The position numbers and the translations under genes are program-made. A stretch of 64,000 nt of DNA from Aquirickettsiella gammari (GTDB lineage: Bacteria; Pseudomonadota; Gammaproteobacteria; Diplorickettsiales; Diplorickettsiaceae): positions 682,001-746,000 of the forward strand of contig OY969558.1 in NCBI GenBank assembly GCA_963701065.1, in the 5' to 3' direction. This document shows, piece after piece, positions 35,192 through 43,588 of the stretch (position 1 is the stretch's first letter; each line of letters opens with the position of its first letter). Under the pieces are notes generated by a model that worked only from the letters and a program-made list of their open reading frames with translations, was not told the DNA's origin and ran no database searches.

Positions 35192-36321
35192 TGATGGAAA
35201 CACAGCGTTATCGTCAAACCCGTTTTATCGGACTATGTGGTGGGTTAAAAAACATATTATTAGCCGGCTTAAAAATAATCTTTGGTATCACGGGTCACTC
35301 CCATGCCTTGTTAGCCGATGGGATTCATTCACTTTCAGATTTAGTCATAGACAGTGTCGTTATTATTGCCGCAAAATTTGGTAGTAAAGCCGCCGATGAA
35401 GATCACCCTTACGGCCATGGCCGTATTGAAACAGCGGCTACTGTCCTTTTAGCATTAATTCTAGCTATCGCCGCTGTTACTATTATTATCAATGCCATTA
35501 TGATGATAGCGACGCCTTATCATCCTATCGAGCCTTCGTACTATGTTTTATGGATAGCGCTTAGTTCTGTTTTGCTAAATGAGTTACTCTATTACGCGAC
35601 AAAGCGAATTGCCAAACAAGTTAAGTCAAAATTATTAATGACCAATGCGTGGCATCATCGCAGCGACTCCGCTTCTTCTATCGCCGTTGTCTTAGGGGTT
35701 ATTGGGGTTTGGTTAGGCTTTCCAAAATTAGATGCGATAGCCGCCATTATCGTGGCTCTGATGATATTTAAAATTGCTTGGGATTTTGCTTGGCACAGTA
35801 TCCGCGAACTAGTCGACACAGCACTTACCCGCGAGGAAACTAAAAAGATTAAGTTATTTATAAAAGAAATCCCTGGCGTAAAAGCAATTCATCAATTACG
35901 TACTCGTTCCATTGCAGGTTCAATCTTTTGTGACGTTCATGTTTTAGTAGACCCAAGAATTAGTGTCTCGGAAGGACACTATATTGGTCAAGAAGTTGAT
36001 AAACGTTTAATTGCTGCATTTCCTGATATTACCGATGTGGTTGTTCACATTGATACTGAAGACGATGAACTGAATAATCCCTCGCGTTATTTACCGGATC
36101 GTGCCACGTTACTAAAGATTTTAGAAAAACAATGGGGTAGTATATTACCCAAAATGGTGATTAAAACCGCTATTTTTCATTATCTGGAAGGTAAAATTAG
36201 TATCGAATTAAAATTACCGCTAGCCTTGATGCATCAACTCGACTTAGAGCAAAACTTAAAAAAAATTATGTCCACAGAGAAATTTATTACCGATATTAAA
36301 TTTTTTTATTATAAAAACTAA
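35191..36321 (+). CDS. Cation diffusion facilitator (CDF) family metal transporter
   Basis: An inner-membrane proton/metal antiporter of 376 residues with six helices and a C-terminal cytoplasmic domain. Metal-site residues are visible in HALLADGIHSLSDLVIDS and WHHRSDSASS, both with the HxxxD/DxxxD-type pattern. DEDHPYGHGRIE is a standard CDF loop. Substrates in the family are Zn, Fe, Mn, Co or Cd; the HxxxD pairs do not decide between Zn and Fe or Mn. The C-terminal domain (about 290-376) is longer than in FieF. The gene starts within the stop of the TusA gene (TAATG). Confidence 0.9.
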   Translation: MMETQRYRQTRFIGLCGGLKNILLAGLKIIFGITGHSHALLADGIHSLSDLVIDSVVIIAAKFGSKAADEDHPYGHGRIETAATVLLALILAIAAVTIIINAIMMIATPYHPIEPSYYVLWIALSSVLLNELLYYATKRIAKQVKSKLLMTNAWHHRSDSASSIAVVLGVIGVWLGFPKLDAIAAIIVALMIFKIAWDFAWHSIRELVDTALTREETKKIKLFIKEIPGVKAIHQLRTRSIAGSIFCDVHVLVDPRISVSEGHYIGQEVDKRLIAAFPDITDVVVHIDTEDDELNNPSRYLPDRATLLKILEKQWGSILPKMVIKTAIFHYLEGKISIELKLPLALMHQLDLEQNLKKIMSTEKFITDIKFFYYKN

Positions 36322-36324
36322 CTA

Positions 36325-37110
36325 ATGAATAAATTATTTAAGATAGCTACCTGGAATGTTAATTCATTACGCGTCCGACTCGATCACGTTCTATCCTGGC
36401 TTAGCTCCAATCAACCGGATGTACTCGCTTTACAAGAAACTAAAGTAGAAGACCCGTATTTTCCTGAAGAACCCTTTAAGGCAGCCGGCTATCATGTTTT
36501 GTTTAATGGCCAAAAAACTTATAACGGCGTTGCGCTTATCAGTCGTAGCCCCATGCAGCATTTACTCACTGCTTTTCCTAAATTCGATGATCCACAACGA
36601 CGTATTTTAATGGCAAACCTAACTTCGCTACGTATTGTGAATATTTACGTTCCAAACGGTGCTAGTCTAGATTCTGAGAAATATACTTATAAATTACGGT
36701 GGTTAAAGCAATTAAAAGCTTATCTTGAGCAAGAATTAGTGCGACACCCGAATTTAATTGTACTGGGTGATTTTAATATTGCGCCTGAAGATAGAGATGT
36801 TCATGATGTAAAGAGTTGGCAAGGGAAGGTGCTTGTTAGTCCTTTGGAACGACAAGCTTTAAAAGAAATTATGGCCTTAGGATTTAAAGATAGCTTTCGT
36901 TTATTTAATAATCAATCCGGTCATTATACCTGGTGGGATTACCGCGCGGGTGCTTTTCGCCGTAACCGTGGTTTACGTATTGATCACATATTAACGAGCG
37001 ATGCCTTGACCTCGCGCTGCATTGCCTGCGACATCGATAAAGAAATCCGCTTATGGGAAAAACCGTCGGATCACGTCCCTGTCGTAGCAAGTTATCAGAA
37101 TATCAGCTAG
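36325..37110 (+). CDS. xthA: Exodeoxyribonuclease III / AP endonuclease
   Basis: Cuts DNA at abasic sites and trims 3' ends in base excision repair. ATWNVNSLRVRLDHV, LQETKVED, VNIYVPNG, LGDFNIAPEDRDV and IDHILTSD with the final SDHVPV cover the Mg-binding and catalytic residues of the family. At 261 residues it is full length. It lies three bases after the CDF gene, so it is probably in the same transcript, without an obvious functional link. Confidence 0.96.
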   Translation: MNKLFKIATWNVNSLRVRLDHVLSWLSSNQPDVLALQETKVEDPYFPEEPFKAAGYHVLFNGQKTYNGVALISRSPMQHLLTAFPKFDDPQRRILMANLTSLRIVNIYVPNGASLDSEKYTYKLRWLKQLKAYLEQELVRHPNLIVLGDFNIAPEDRDVHDVKSWQGKVLVSPLERQALKEIMALGFKDSFRLFNNQSGHYTWWDYRAGAFRRNRGLRIDHILTSDALTSRCIACDIDKEIRLWEKPSDHVPVVASYQNIS

Positions 37111-37120
37111 GATTTAAAAT

Positions 37121-37441
37121 ATGATGGAGACTATAAAAGCACGCTTTGGAATTGGGGAAATCGTTCAACATAGTTTATTCGGCTATCGTGGTGTTATTGT
37201 AGATGCGGACGCAGGATTTCAGGGTGATGACGCCTGGTATAGTAAAAATGCCCCTGGAAATCCACCCAAAAACCAGCCTTGGTACCATATTTTAGTCCAT
37301 GGTTCCGTTCATCATGCCTATGCGGCCGAAATGAACTTAAGCAAAGATGATGCACTTGATCCGGTGGAACATCCTGAGTTAGATTATTTTTTTGATAGTT
37401 TTAAGGATGGTTTGTATCATCGCCGTCGATCGAGTAATTGA
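37121..37441 (+). CDS. hspQ: Heat shock protein HspQ (YccV family)
   Basis: A protein of 106 residues of the hemimethylated-DNA-binding/YccV fold. ARFGIGEIVQHSLFGYRGVI, QPWYHILVHGS and AAEMNL are the conserved blocks. In E. coli HspQ is a specificity-enhancing factor and substrate of the Lon protease and limits DnaA. The usual family length matches. It lies 10 bases after xthA. Confidence 0.92.
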   Translation: MMETIKARFGIGEIVQHSLFGYRGVIVDADAGFQGDDAWYSKNAPGNPPKNQPWYHILVHGSVHHAYAAEMNLSKDDALDPVEHPELDYFFDSFKDGLYHRRRSSN

Positions 37442-37500
37442 AGTATGAAAGCGATACACTCCTACCATGAATCGCTATATGGCAAAATAATCCAAAGCTT

Positions 37501-37992
37501 ATGAGAAATTTGACCCTCATCCGACATGCCTCGGCTAATTTGCAACAAACCAATCAATCTGATAAAGATCGTTGCATTACGAATATAGGTCGACATCAAA
37601 TCGAAAATATCGCCGCACAATTACAAAAAATAGGATGTTTTCCAGATTATTTATTATGCAGTCCCGCACTACGAACCGTCCAAACCGCTGAAATTCTCTG
37701 TCGAAAACTCAAAATAAACCCTAACGTTATTAACCTGAATGCCAAACTTTATTCGGGTGATTTAAAAGATATTTTATGCACGCTTTGTGAGCCAAATACA
37801 TCCCGACAATTTTTTCTAATCGGACATAATCCCAACCTCAGTTGCTTAGCCCACAAGCTTTGTCCTAGCACTCAATCGATTGTTTTACCGACCGCTGGCG
37901 TTATTTCGCTCAAATTTGACCTCAAAAACTGGGATGATTTACTAACTACGCAAGGAGAGCTACTTTTTTTTATTGAGCCCTCGCATGAATGA
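37501..37992 (+). CDS. sixA: Phosphohistidine phosphatase SixA
   Basis: A histidine-phosphatase-superfamily protein of 163 residues. The catalytic RH motif is in LIRHASA near the N-terminus. LCSPALRTVQTAEIL and FLIGHNPNLSCLAH complete the active site. SixA removes phosphate from histidine phosphotransfer domains and from the nitrogen PTS protein NPr. No phosphorelay gene other than the lone receiver at 58.6 kb is in the window. The end overlaps the next gene by eight bases. Confidence 0.9.
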   Translation: MRNLTLIRHASANLQQTNQSDKDRCITNIGRHQIENIAAQLQKIGCFPDYLLCSPALRTVQTAEILCRKLKINPNVINLNAKLYSGDLKDILCTLCEPNTSRQFFLIGHNPNLSCLAHKLCPSTQSIVLPTAGVISLKFDLKNWDDLLTTQGELLFFIEPSHE

Positions 37993-39829
37993 TAGCTCAC
38001 TTTGTTCCGAAACTAACAGTCTGCTACTGGAGATCAAAGCCCCGCAACAAGAGGCAAATTTTATACCTGTAAATAATCAAATGCCGCTATCTAATACCGA
38101 AAATCAATCCATGGCAACCCAGCTTGGAAACAAATCAATTACATTACTTTTTCAACAAGCTTTAAGCGCGCATAAGGCCGGCGAAATAAAACATGCGCAA
38201 GATTTATATGAAGACCTATTAACACTACAACCCCTGCACGCCAATGCGATGCATGGCTTAGGGATGCTCGCCGCTAAGCGACAACAGTGGGACAGCGCCA
38301 TTGCTTGGTTCGAAAAAGCTTTAACTATCGAACCTAGTTCAGCCTGTTTTCACCACCATTTGGCAAATGCTTTTAAAAACCGTGGGCAATTAGAATTAGC
38401 ATTATCACACTATCAAACCGCTTTGTATTGGAGCCCGCAATATGCTGAAGCACATAACAATTTAGCCGGTTTATTTTACCAACAAAATAAACTCACTCAG
38501 GCTAGCCAACATTATATGCAGGCTATCCATCTCAAACCAGACTATCTCGAAGCACACTTTAATTTAGCTTTGCTTTTTTTAGCTCAAAAAGAAAAAAGCG
38601 CCGCCATAACTCAATTTAATAAGGTACTACGCCTGTATCCAAATTCTATTCAGGCCCATTGGCAATTAGCCCATATTTATTGGCAAGATAATCACTTGGA
38701 GAAAGTACAATATCATTATCAAAAAATATTCAAGCTGGGAGCGCCCTCATCGGAATTACTGAATAATTTTGCAGCGCTTATGCTGCAAAAAAACCAAACC
38801 GATACGGCGATTGATTATTTTAAACAAGCTTTAGCGATTGATCCTAAACATAAAGCGGCCAGAAGTAATCTGGCCGCTAGCTTACTGCAAAAAAATCAAA
38901 TTAAAGAAGCAATCTGGCATTATTCTTTATATATTAATCTAGAACCATTTGATAAAGAAGCGCTCTTTAATCGCGCGCACGGACTGATGTTAACGGGCCA
39001 ATTGTATGAGGCCTTAGATGATTTAAAAAAGATTTTAACTCTCGATAATCAACAAATAGATACGCATTGTAATCTTGCCGCTATTTACCTAAAGCTAAAT
39101 AATAAAACCGCTGCCTTAGCGCATTACCAGATTATTTTAACCTTAAAAGCGGATCATTCGATTGCATCTTATATGACAAGTGCATTAACACAACAATCGA
39201 CACCTGATAGTGCCCCTATCGAATATATTAAAAATTTATTTGATAACTATGCCTTTCAATTTGACACCCACTTACAAGACATCTTGTCCTATAAAACACC
39301 GCAACTACTACGTGAACAGTTAAACCCTTATCTGGAAAATAAAAAATATAAATTACTTGATCTAGGTTGTGGCACTGGTCTTAGCGGAGTATGTTTTACA
39401 GATATTACTGAAAAATTAGTTGGCATTGATATTTCTGCGAATATGTTAAGTAAAGCGAAAGAAAAAGCATGCTACGATATATTGATAGAAAAAGATATTA
39501 TCAGCGCACTTAACGATTTAGAGGCTTATTTCGATCTGATCCTATGTATCGATACACTGGTATACTTCGGCGATCTCAATCAGTTATTCGCCAAAATAAC
39601 ACTGCGTTTACCAAAAAACGGCTTGCTAGCCTGCTCTGTCGAGCTTGCGGATGGAACTACACCTTGTTATACCTTACAAACAACCGGTCGTTATCAGCAC
39701 ACCGAGGTCTATCTACAAGAATTGACTAAAAAAAATAATTTAAAATTATTAAAACACTTAAGCGTTGCGGGGCGTCAGCAAGAAAAGCAAATGGTTAAAA
39801 CAGGTTTATTTATTTTTCAAAAAACATAA
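37985..39829 (+). CDS. TPR-repeat protein with C-terminal SAM methyltransferase domain
   Basis: A protein of 614 residues from the ATG at 37985, which overlaps the sixA stop; an upstream TTG at 37973 would lie inside sixA without need. Residues from about 45 to 390 form around ten tetratricopeptide repeats (for example HHLANAFKNRGQLELALSHY and EAHNNLAGLFYQQNKLTQAS). A class I methyltransferase domain follows with LLDLGCGTGLSG, VGIDISANML and ILCIDTLVYF. Such fusions are annotated only by domain; the TPR part presumably docks a protein or glycan substrate. No signal peptide is visible, so it is probably cytoplasmic. Its substrate is unknown. Confidence 0.85.
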   Translation: MNDSSLCSETNSLLLEIKAPQQEANFIPVNNQMPLSNTENQSMATQLGNKSITLLFQQALSAHKAGEIKHAQDLYEDLLTLQPLHANAMHGLGMLAAKRQQWDSAIAWFEKALTIEPSSACFHHHLANAFKNRGQLELALSHYQTALYWSPQYAEAHNNLAGLFYQQNKLTQASQHYMQAIHLKPDYLEAHFNLALLFLAQKEKSAAITQFNKVLRLYPNSIQAHWQLAHIYWQDNHLEKVQYHYQKIFKLGAPSSELLNNFAALMLQKNQTDTAIDYFKQALAIDPKHKAARSNLAASLLQKNQIKEAIWHYSLYINLEPFDKEALFNRAHGLMLTGQLYEALDDLKKILTLDNQQIDTHCNLAAIYLKLNNKTAALAHYQIILTLKADHSIASYMTSALTQQSTPDSAPIEYIKNLFDNYAFQFDTHLQDILSYKTPQLLREQLNPYLENKKYKLLDLGCGTGLSGVCFTDITEKLVGIDISANMLSKAKEKACYDILIEKDIISALNDLEAYFDLILCIDTLVYFGDLNQLFAKITLRLPKNGLLACSVELADGTTPCYTLQTTGRYQHTEVYLQELTKKNNLKLLKHLSVAGRQQEKQMVKTGLFIFQKT

Positions 39830-39858
39830 TAATCTTATAAATAGCAGTGTTAAATATA

Positions 39859-40494
39859 TTAAAAATAAAGTCCTGAAATATAATTTGCTACTGCTTTGAT
39901 ATCTATATCACTCATTTTTTGGCTAATAATTTCCATTATCTGATATTTATCGTTGTGACGCGCACCGTTTCGAAATGCTTTTAATTGCGATTCAATATAA
40001 GCAGCATGTTGGCCACTCAGACGCGGAAAGCCCGCCGGGGGGTTCCCCAAACCTGCCGGGTTGTGACAAGCTAAACAGGCCGGTATCCCCTTGTTAAAAT
40101 CCCCACCACGATAAAGTCGCTGCCCTAATGAAAGTAAATTAGTTTCAGCGCCATCAATACTTCCTGGTAAACTTGCATAATAATTTGCGATTTTTATTTT
40201 TTCACTTTCTGACAAGGATGTGACTAAGGCACTCATGATGGGATTATAACGTCCCTGTTGAGGAGCTAGCTTGGGATGAAAATCATGTAATTGTTTAAGC
40301 AAATAATTAAAATTCTGTCCAGCTAATTTGGGCCAGTTTTTATGTGCCGATGCGTTTCCATCCGCATCGTGACATAGCGCACAATCTGCCACAATACGCA
40401 TAAATGGTTTTTTAACTGTTTTAGCGTTACTCGGCGCTAAGCCGAATAGAAAACAGCAAAATAAGAAAAAAACAAAATCCTTATAATTAGGCAT
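39859..40494 (-). CDS. Di-heme cytochrome c (c4-like)
   Basis: A periplasmic electron carrier of 211 residues. A signal peptide (FVFFLFCCFLFGLAPSNA) is followed by two heme-binding CxxCH motifs, CALCH at 38-42 and CLACH at 140-144, one per domain, with the pattern LSGQHAAYIESQLKAFRNG typical of cytochrome c4. Axial Met candidates are in PIMSAL and YQIMEIIS. It probably passes electrons to a terminal oxidase. It diverges from engB across 164 bases, a neighbourhood also seen in other gammaproteobacteria. Confidence 0.9.
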   Translation of the reverse strand: MPNYKDFVFFLFCCFLFGLAPSNAKTVKKPFMRIVADCALCHDADGNASAHKNWPKLAGQNFNYLLKQLHDFHPKLAPQQGRYNPIMSALVTSLSESEKIKIANYYASLPGSIDGAETNLLSLGQRLYRGGDFNKGIPACLACHNPAGLGNPPAGFPRLSGQHAAYIESQLKAFRNGARHNDKYQIMEIISQKMSDIDIKAVANYISGLYF

Positions 40495-40572
40495 AGAATA
40501 TCTTAGCGCTTCTCTTTGCTATCTAGATCATTGTGATAAGAAGCATTGTTGTTGCCAAACCAAGTTATTTAG

Positions 40573-40606
40573 TTTATAGTTTTTCCAGGCTTTAATAAAC
40601 TATAAA
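40573..40606. repeat. Perfect 10-base inverted repeat between cytochrome c and engB genes
   Basis: TTTATAGTTT (40573-40582) and AAACTATAAA (40597-40606) with a 14-base spacer. It could be an operator in the shared upstream region of the two divergent genes, or a hairpin in the engB leader. There is no T-run beyond ordinary AT-richness. Confidence 0.5.
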
Positions 40607-40658
40607 AATAATATAAAGGCCAGGGAATTTTTCTTTTTTTATTAAGCGGAAGATACAC

Positions 40659-41255
40659 TTGAATGACCTCATCTTTCCACTTACTATATTCTTAAAAAGT
40701 GTTGCGCAACTCGATCAATTACCTAAAGATCAAGGCACAGAGGTTGCGTTTATCGGCCGTTCAAATTCTGGTAAATCGAGTGCTATTAACGTAATTACTG
40801 GAAAGAAGGGCTTAGCCAAAACCAGTAAAACCCCAGGTCGAACACAATTATTAAATTTTTTTCAAATAAACGAGCAACAACGTCTAGTCGATCTACCTGG
40901 ATATGGTTATGCTAAGGTTCCTAGCGACAAGAAAGAAGAATGGGAAAAAACCATTTCTAGCTATCTCAAGCTAAGAAAATCCTTAAAAGGCCTAGTAATC
41001 ACCATGGATATCCGTCATCCGCTAAAAGAGCGCGATCAAGCGATGTTAACTTGGGCCTTACATCATCAAATACCTGTCTATATTTTGCTGACTAAAGCCG
41101 ATAAGCTGACACGCAATCAAGCGGCTCATGTCTTAAAGCAAACGAAACAGCAATTAGCTACCCTTAGTAAAGATTGCCGGGTGCAAATCTTTTCAGCAAC
41201 AATCCCTATTGGTGTTGAAATGGCCCGGCGCGTTATATTGGACTGGTTAGCGTAA
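40659..41255 (+). CDS. engB: Ribosome biogenesis GTPase EngB/YihA
   Basis: An essential small GTPase of 198 residues acting late in large-subunit assembly. G1 is GRSNSGKSS, G3 is DLPGYGYAKV, G4 is TKAD and the KTPGRTQLLNFF switch region is typical. The start is a TTG at 40659 with a GGAAG site 8 bases upstream; no in-frame ATG lies before the conserved domain. A TTG start on an essential housekeeping gene suggests low, controlled expression. Confidence 0.94.
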   Translation: MNDLIFPLTIFLKSVAQLDQLPKDQGTEVAFIGRSNSGKSSAINVITGKKGLAKTSKTPGRTQLLNFFQINEQQRLVDLPGYGYAKVPSDKKEEWEKTISSYLKLRKSLKGLVITMDIRHPLKERDQAMLTWALHHQIPVYILLTKADKLTRNQAAHVLKQTKQQLATLSKDCRVQIFSATIPIGVEMARRVILDWLA

Positions 41256-41355
41256 AAGAAACAATAAGTTGGGTATTAAAAATATGCTGCCACGGATAAA
41301 AAAAATTATATTAATCATGCCTAATAATTATTTTAGATAAGTTTTTTTCTGGCTT

Positions 41356-41377
41356 ATGCTTGGAGCATGCATTTTTT
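41356..41377 (+). terminator. Possible terminator after engB
   Basis: A 5-base stem ATGCT/AGCAT with a three-base loop, followed by GCATTTTTT and, ten bases on, a nine-T run. The stem is weak, so termination may be partial. Confidence 0.35.
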
Positions 41378-41387
41378 CAATTTTTTT

Positions 41388-41416
41388 TTGACCTATTGAA
41401 CGCAATGTGGTAAATA
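41388..41416 (+). promoter_or_regulatory. Possible promoter for the OPT transporter
   Basis: TTGACC (41388-41393), 17 bases, TAAATA (41411-41416), 28 bases before the ATG at 41445. The -35 is good, the -10 weak. Confidence 0.4.
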
Positions 41417-41444
41417 AAATGATTACTAAAAAACGTCGCTTTTC

Positions 41445-43439
41445 ATGTCATCACAACCCTCTGAAATAAGTTTTCGCGCTGTTCTATTGGCTATTTTGCT
41501 AGCGATTATTTTAGCGGCTGCAAACGCCTATTTAGGCCTAAAAGTAGGTTTAACTATTTCGGCCTCCATACCTGCGGCTATCCTCTCTATGGGGATACTA
41601 CGATTTTTTAAGAATTCATCGATACTTGAAAGTAATATTGTTCAAACAGGGGCATCTGCTGGAGAAGCTCTCGTTGCCGGGACCGCATTCATCCTTCCGG
41701 CTTTAATAATTCTTCACTATTGGCAGCACTTCGATTATTGGCAAACCGTTATTATTTCCTTAACAGGAGGTATCTTAGGTATCTTGTTTTCTATCCCTTT
41801 ACGACGGGTTTTGTTGGCCGATTCCACCTTACGTTTTCCTGAAGGGACCGCAATAGGTCAAGTTCTCAAAATAAGCCAAGAGGATAGCAAGGGAAATCTT
41901 AAAGAATTAGTTCAAGGTGGCTTCTTAGGTGCCTTTGTTGCGCTTTTTCAATCTGGCTTTCAAATCATAGCCAATAACTTTCCGTTATGGTTTAAAGCAG
42001 GTAATAAATTCATTTTTGGCTTCACTTTTGGTTTTGAACCGGCTTTATTGGCCGCCGGTTATATCGTAGGGGTTGGTGTAGCACTGAGTACTTTACTCGG
42101 CGTAGTCATCGGATGGGTCATCGGTGTTCCTATCTTCAGCTATTTACATCCTATCATGGCAAACTCTAGTCAGTCTGCCAGCAATTTAGCCACAACTATT
42201 TGGCAATCGAGTATCCGCCCAATTGGGGTTGGTACCATGCTAGTAGGGGGGCTCTGGACGATGGTACTACTTATTAAACCTATCATTAAAGGCGTACATT
42301 CGTCTTTTGTTTCATTAAAAACCATTCAAAAAAGCGGTTATGCCTCATTGCCTAAACATGAGCGCGATATTCCTATTCATTATACCTTAGCTTTATTAGG
42401 TGCTTTAGTTATTCCACTAGGATATATTTTATTTAGTTTTATTAGTCACCCGGCTTTAGGATTAACACATAATATTCAAATAATTACTTTATTGATCGGT
42501 ATTGTCTTCATTCTAATCACTGGCTTCTTTTTCTCTTCATTATGTGGCTACTTTGCCGGACTCATTGGAAGCAGTCAAAGCCCTATTTCTGGCGTTTCCC
42601 TTTCTGTCTTATTATTTGCCTCGCTGACCTTGTTAGCTGTCTTTAATTGGGCACCTGGATTTACCCACGATATGAAACATTTATTGGAGGGAGAAGGTTT
42701 AGCTATCATTATTGGAACCTTGGTAAGTAGCAGTTGTGCGATCACTAACGATACCATACAAGATCTAAAAGCGGGGCAAATTGTTGGCGCAACGCCTTGG
42801 AAACAACAAGTTATATTAATATTAGGTGTGACGGTTTCTGCCTTGATTTTAGCCCCTACTCTAGAATTACTATTTAACGCTTACGGAATAGGCGGTATTT
42901 CTCCTCCGGGACGTCAGATGGATCCGACACAAATGCTATCTGCACCACAAGCCACACTTATGGCAAGCTTAGTTACCGGGGCATTCAAACATAATTTACC
43001 GTGGAATTTAATTAGCATTGGTTTTGTTGTGGCTATCCTCTGTATCATTATCGATAGGGTGTTACAACGACGTGGTATGCGTTTACCCGTACTAGCGGTC
43101 GGTATAGGAATCTATCTTCCGCTTGACACTTCATCTGGCTTGATCTTAGGAGGACTTGCTTCCTATTTTGTTGAAAGAACGCTCTATAAACAACATCCCT
43201 TGCAAACAGAAAAATCCGCTGATAATACCGCCAGGCAACGTGGATTAACCTTAGCCTGTGGCCTAGTCGCAGGCGCTTGTTTAATGGGTGTCGTTCTAGC
43301 GATCCCTTTTACATTAGCCGAATCTACCGACGTGTTACGTCTGATGCCAAGAAACTTCACGCTACTAGCTAGTTTTTTTGGTGTGTTATCTACATTAGGT
43401 GTTTTAGCTTGGATTTATCGCACCGTTTGCAAAAGGTAA
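41445..43439 (+). CDS. OPT-family oligopeptide transporter
   Basis: An inner-membrane protein of 664 residues with about 14-16 helices. The N-terminus (SFRAVLLAILLAIILAAANAYLGLK) and the repeated Gly-rich segments (SLCGYFAGLIGSSQSPISG, LPLDTSSGLILGGLASY) are typical of bacterial OPT proteins, which import oligopeptides or metal-peptide complexes with protons. VGATPWKQQVILILG is a further family block. Substrate is unknown. No strong Shine-Dalgarno precedes the ATG. It is a single gene; the next operon has its own promoter. Confidence 0.9.
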   Translation: MSSQPSEISFRAVLLAILLAIILAAANAYLGLKVGLTISASIPAAILSMGILRFFKNSSILESNIVQTGASAGEALVAGTAFILPALIILHYWQHFDYWQTVIISLTGGILGILFSIPLRRVLLADSTLRFPEGTAIGQVLKISQEDSKGNLKELVQGGFLGAFVALFQSGFQIIANNFPLWFKAGNKFIFGFTFGFEPALLAAGYIVGVGVALSTLLGVVIGWVIGVPIFSYLHPIMANSSQSASNLATTIWQSSIRPIGVGTMLVGGLWTMVLLIKPIIKGVHSSFVSLKTIQKSGYASLPKHERDIPIHYTLALLGALVIPLGYILFSFISHPALGLTHNIQIITLLIGIVFILITGFFFSSLCGYFAGLIGSSQSPISGVSLSVLLFASLTLLAVFNWAPGFTHDMKHLLEGEGLAIIIGTLVSSSCAITNDTIQDLKAGQIVGATPWKQQVILILGVTVSALILAPTLELLFNAYGIGGISPPGRQMDPTQMLSAPQATLMASLVTGAFKHNLPWNLISIGFVVAILCIIIDRVLQRRGMRLPVLAVGIGIYLPLDTSSGLILGGLASYFVERTLYKQHPLQTEKSADNTARQRGLTLACGLVAGACLMGVVLAIPFTLAESTDVLRLMPRNFTLLASFFGVLSTLGVLAWIYRTVCKR

Positions 43440-43459
43440 AACTATATTTTACTTTAATG

Positions 43460-43488
43460 TTGACAAAATAAAAAAATGCAACTAGGCT
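43460..43488 (+). promoter_or_regulatory. Possible promoter for the ABC importer
   Basis: Perfect TTGACA (43460-43465), 17 bases, TAGGCT (43483-43488). Transcription would start near 43495 and give a leader of about 94 bases that contains the structured G/C element described next. Confidence 0.45.
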
Positions 43489-43502
43489 CCCGCTGAAATT
43501 CA

Positions 43503-43588
43503 GGGGGTAAATATATGCCTCCCCCTAGTCTGTGAAACAAGTGGGGGCAAATATCTACCTCCCCAATCTAAATGCGGGGGGTAGGTCC
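43503..43588 (+). promoter_or_regulatory. G/C-rich structured leader masking the Shine-Dalgarno of the ABC permease
   Basis: Three G tracts and two C tracts alternate: G1 GGGGGTA (43503-43509), C1 TGCCTCCCCC (43516-43525), G2 GGGGGCA (43543-43549), C2 CTACCTCCCC (43555-43564), G3 GGGGGGTAG (43576-43584). C2 pairs with G3 over nine bases with one bulged T, covering the Shine-Dalgarno just before ATG 43589. C1 pairs with G2 in the same way over seven bases. The varying bases match in each pair (TGCC with GGCA, TACC with GGTA). G1 can instead pair with C1 or C2, giving alternative folds. Confidence 0.6.

Noticed and set aside
43503..43584. G-quadruplex
   Set aside because: Only three long G tracts are present and each has a complementary C tract nearby; duplex hairpins explain the pattern better.
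43532..43588. GTG start that would lengthen the ABC permease by 19 residues
   Set aside because: The added part is the hairpin-forming leader and has no Shine-Dalgarno, while ATG 43589 has a strong one and fits the family start.
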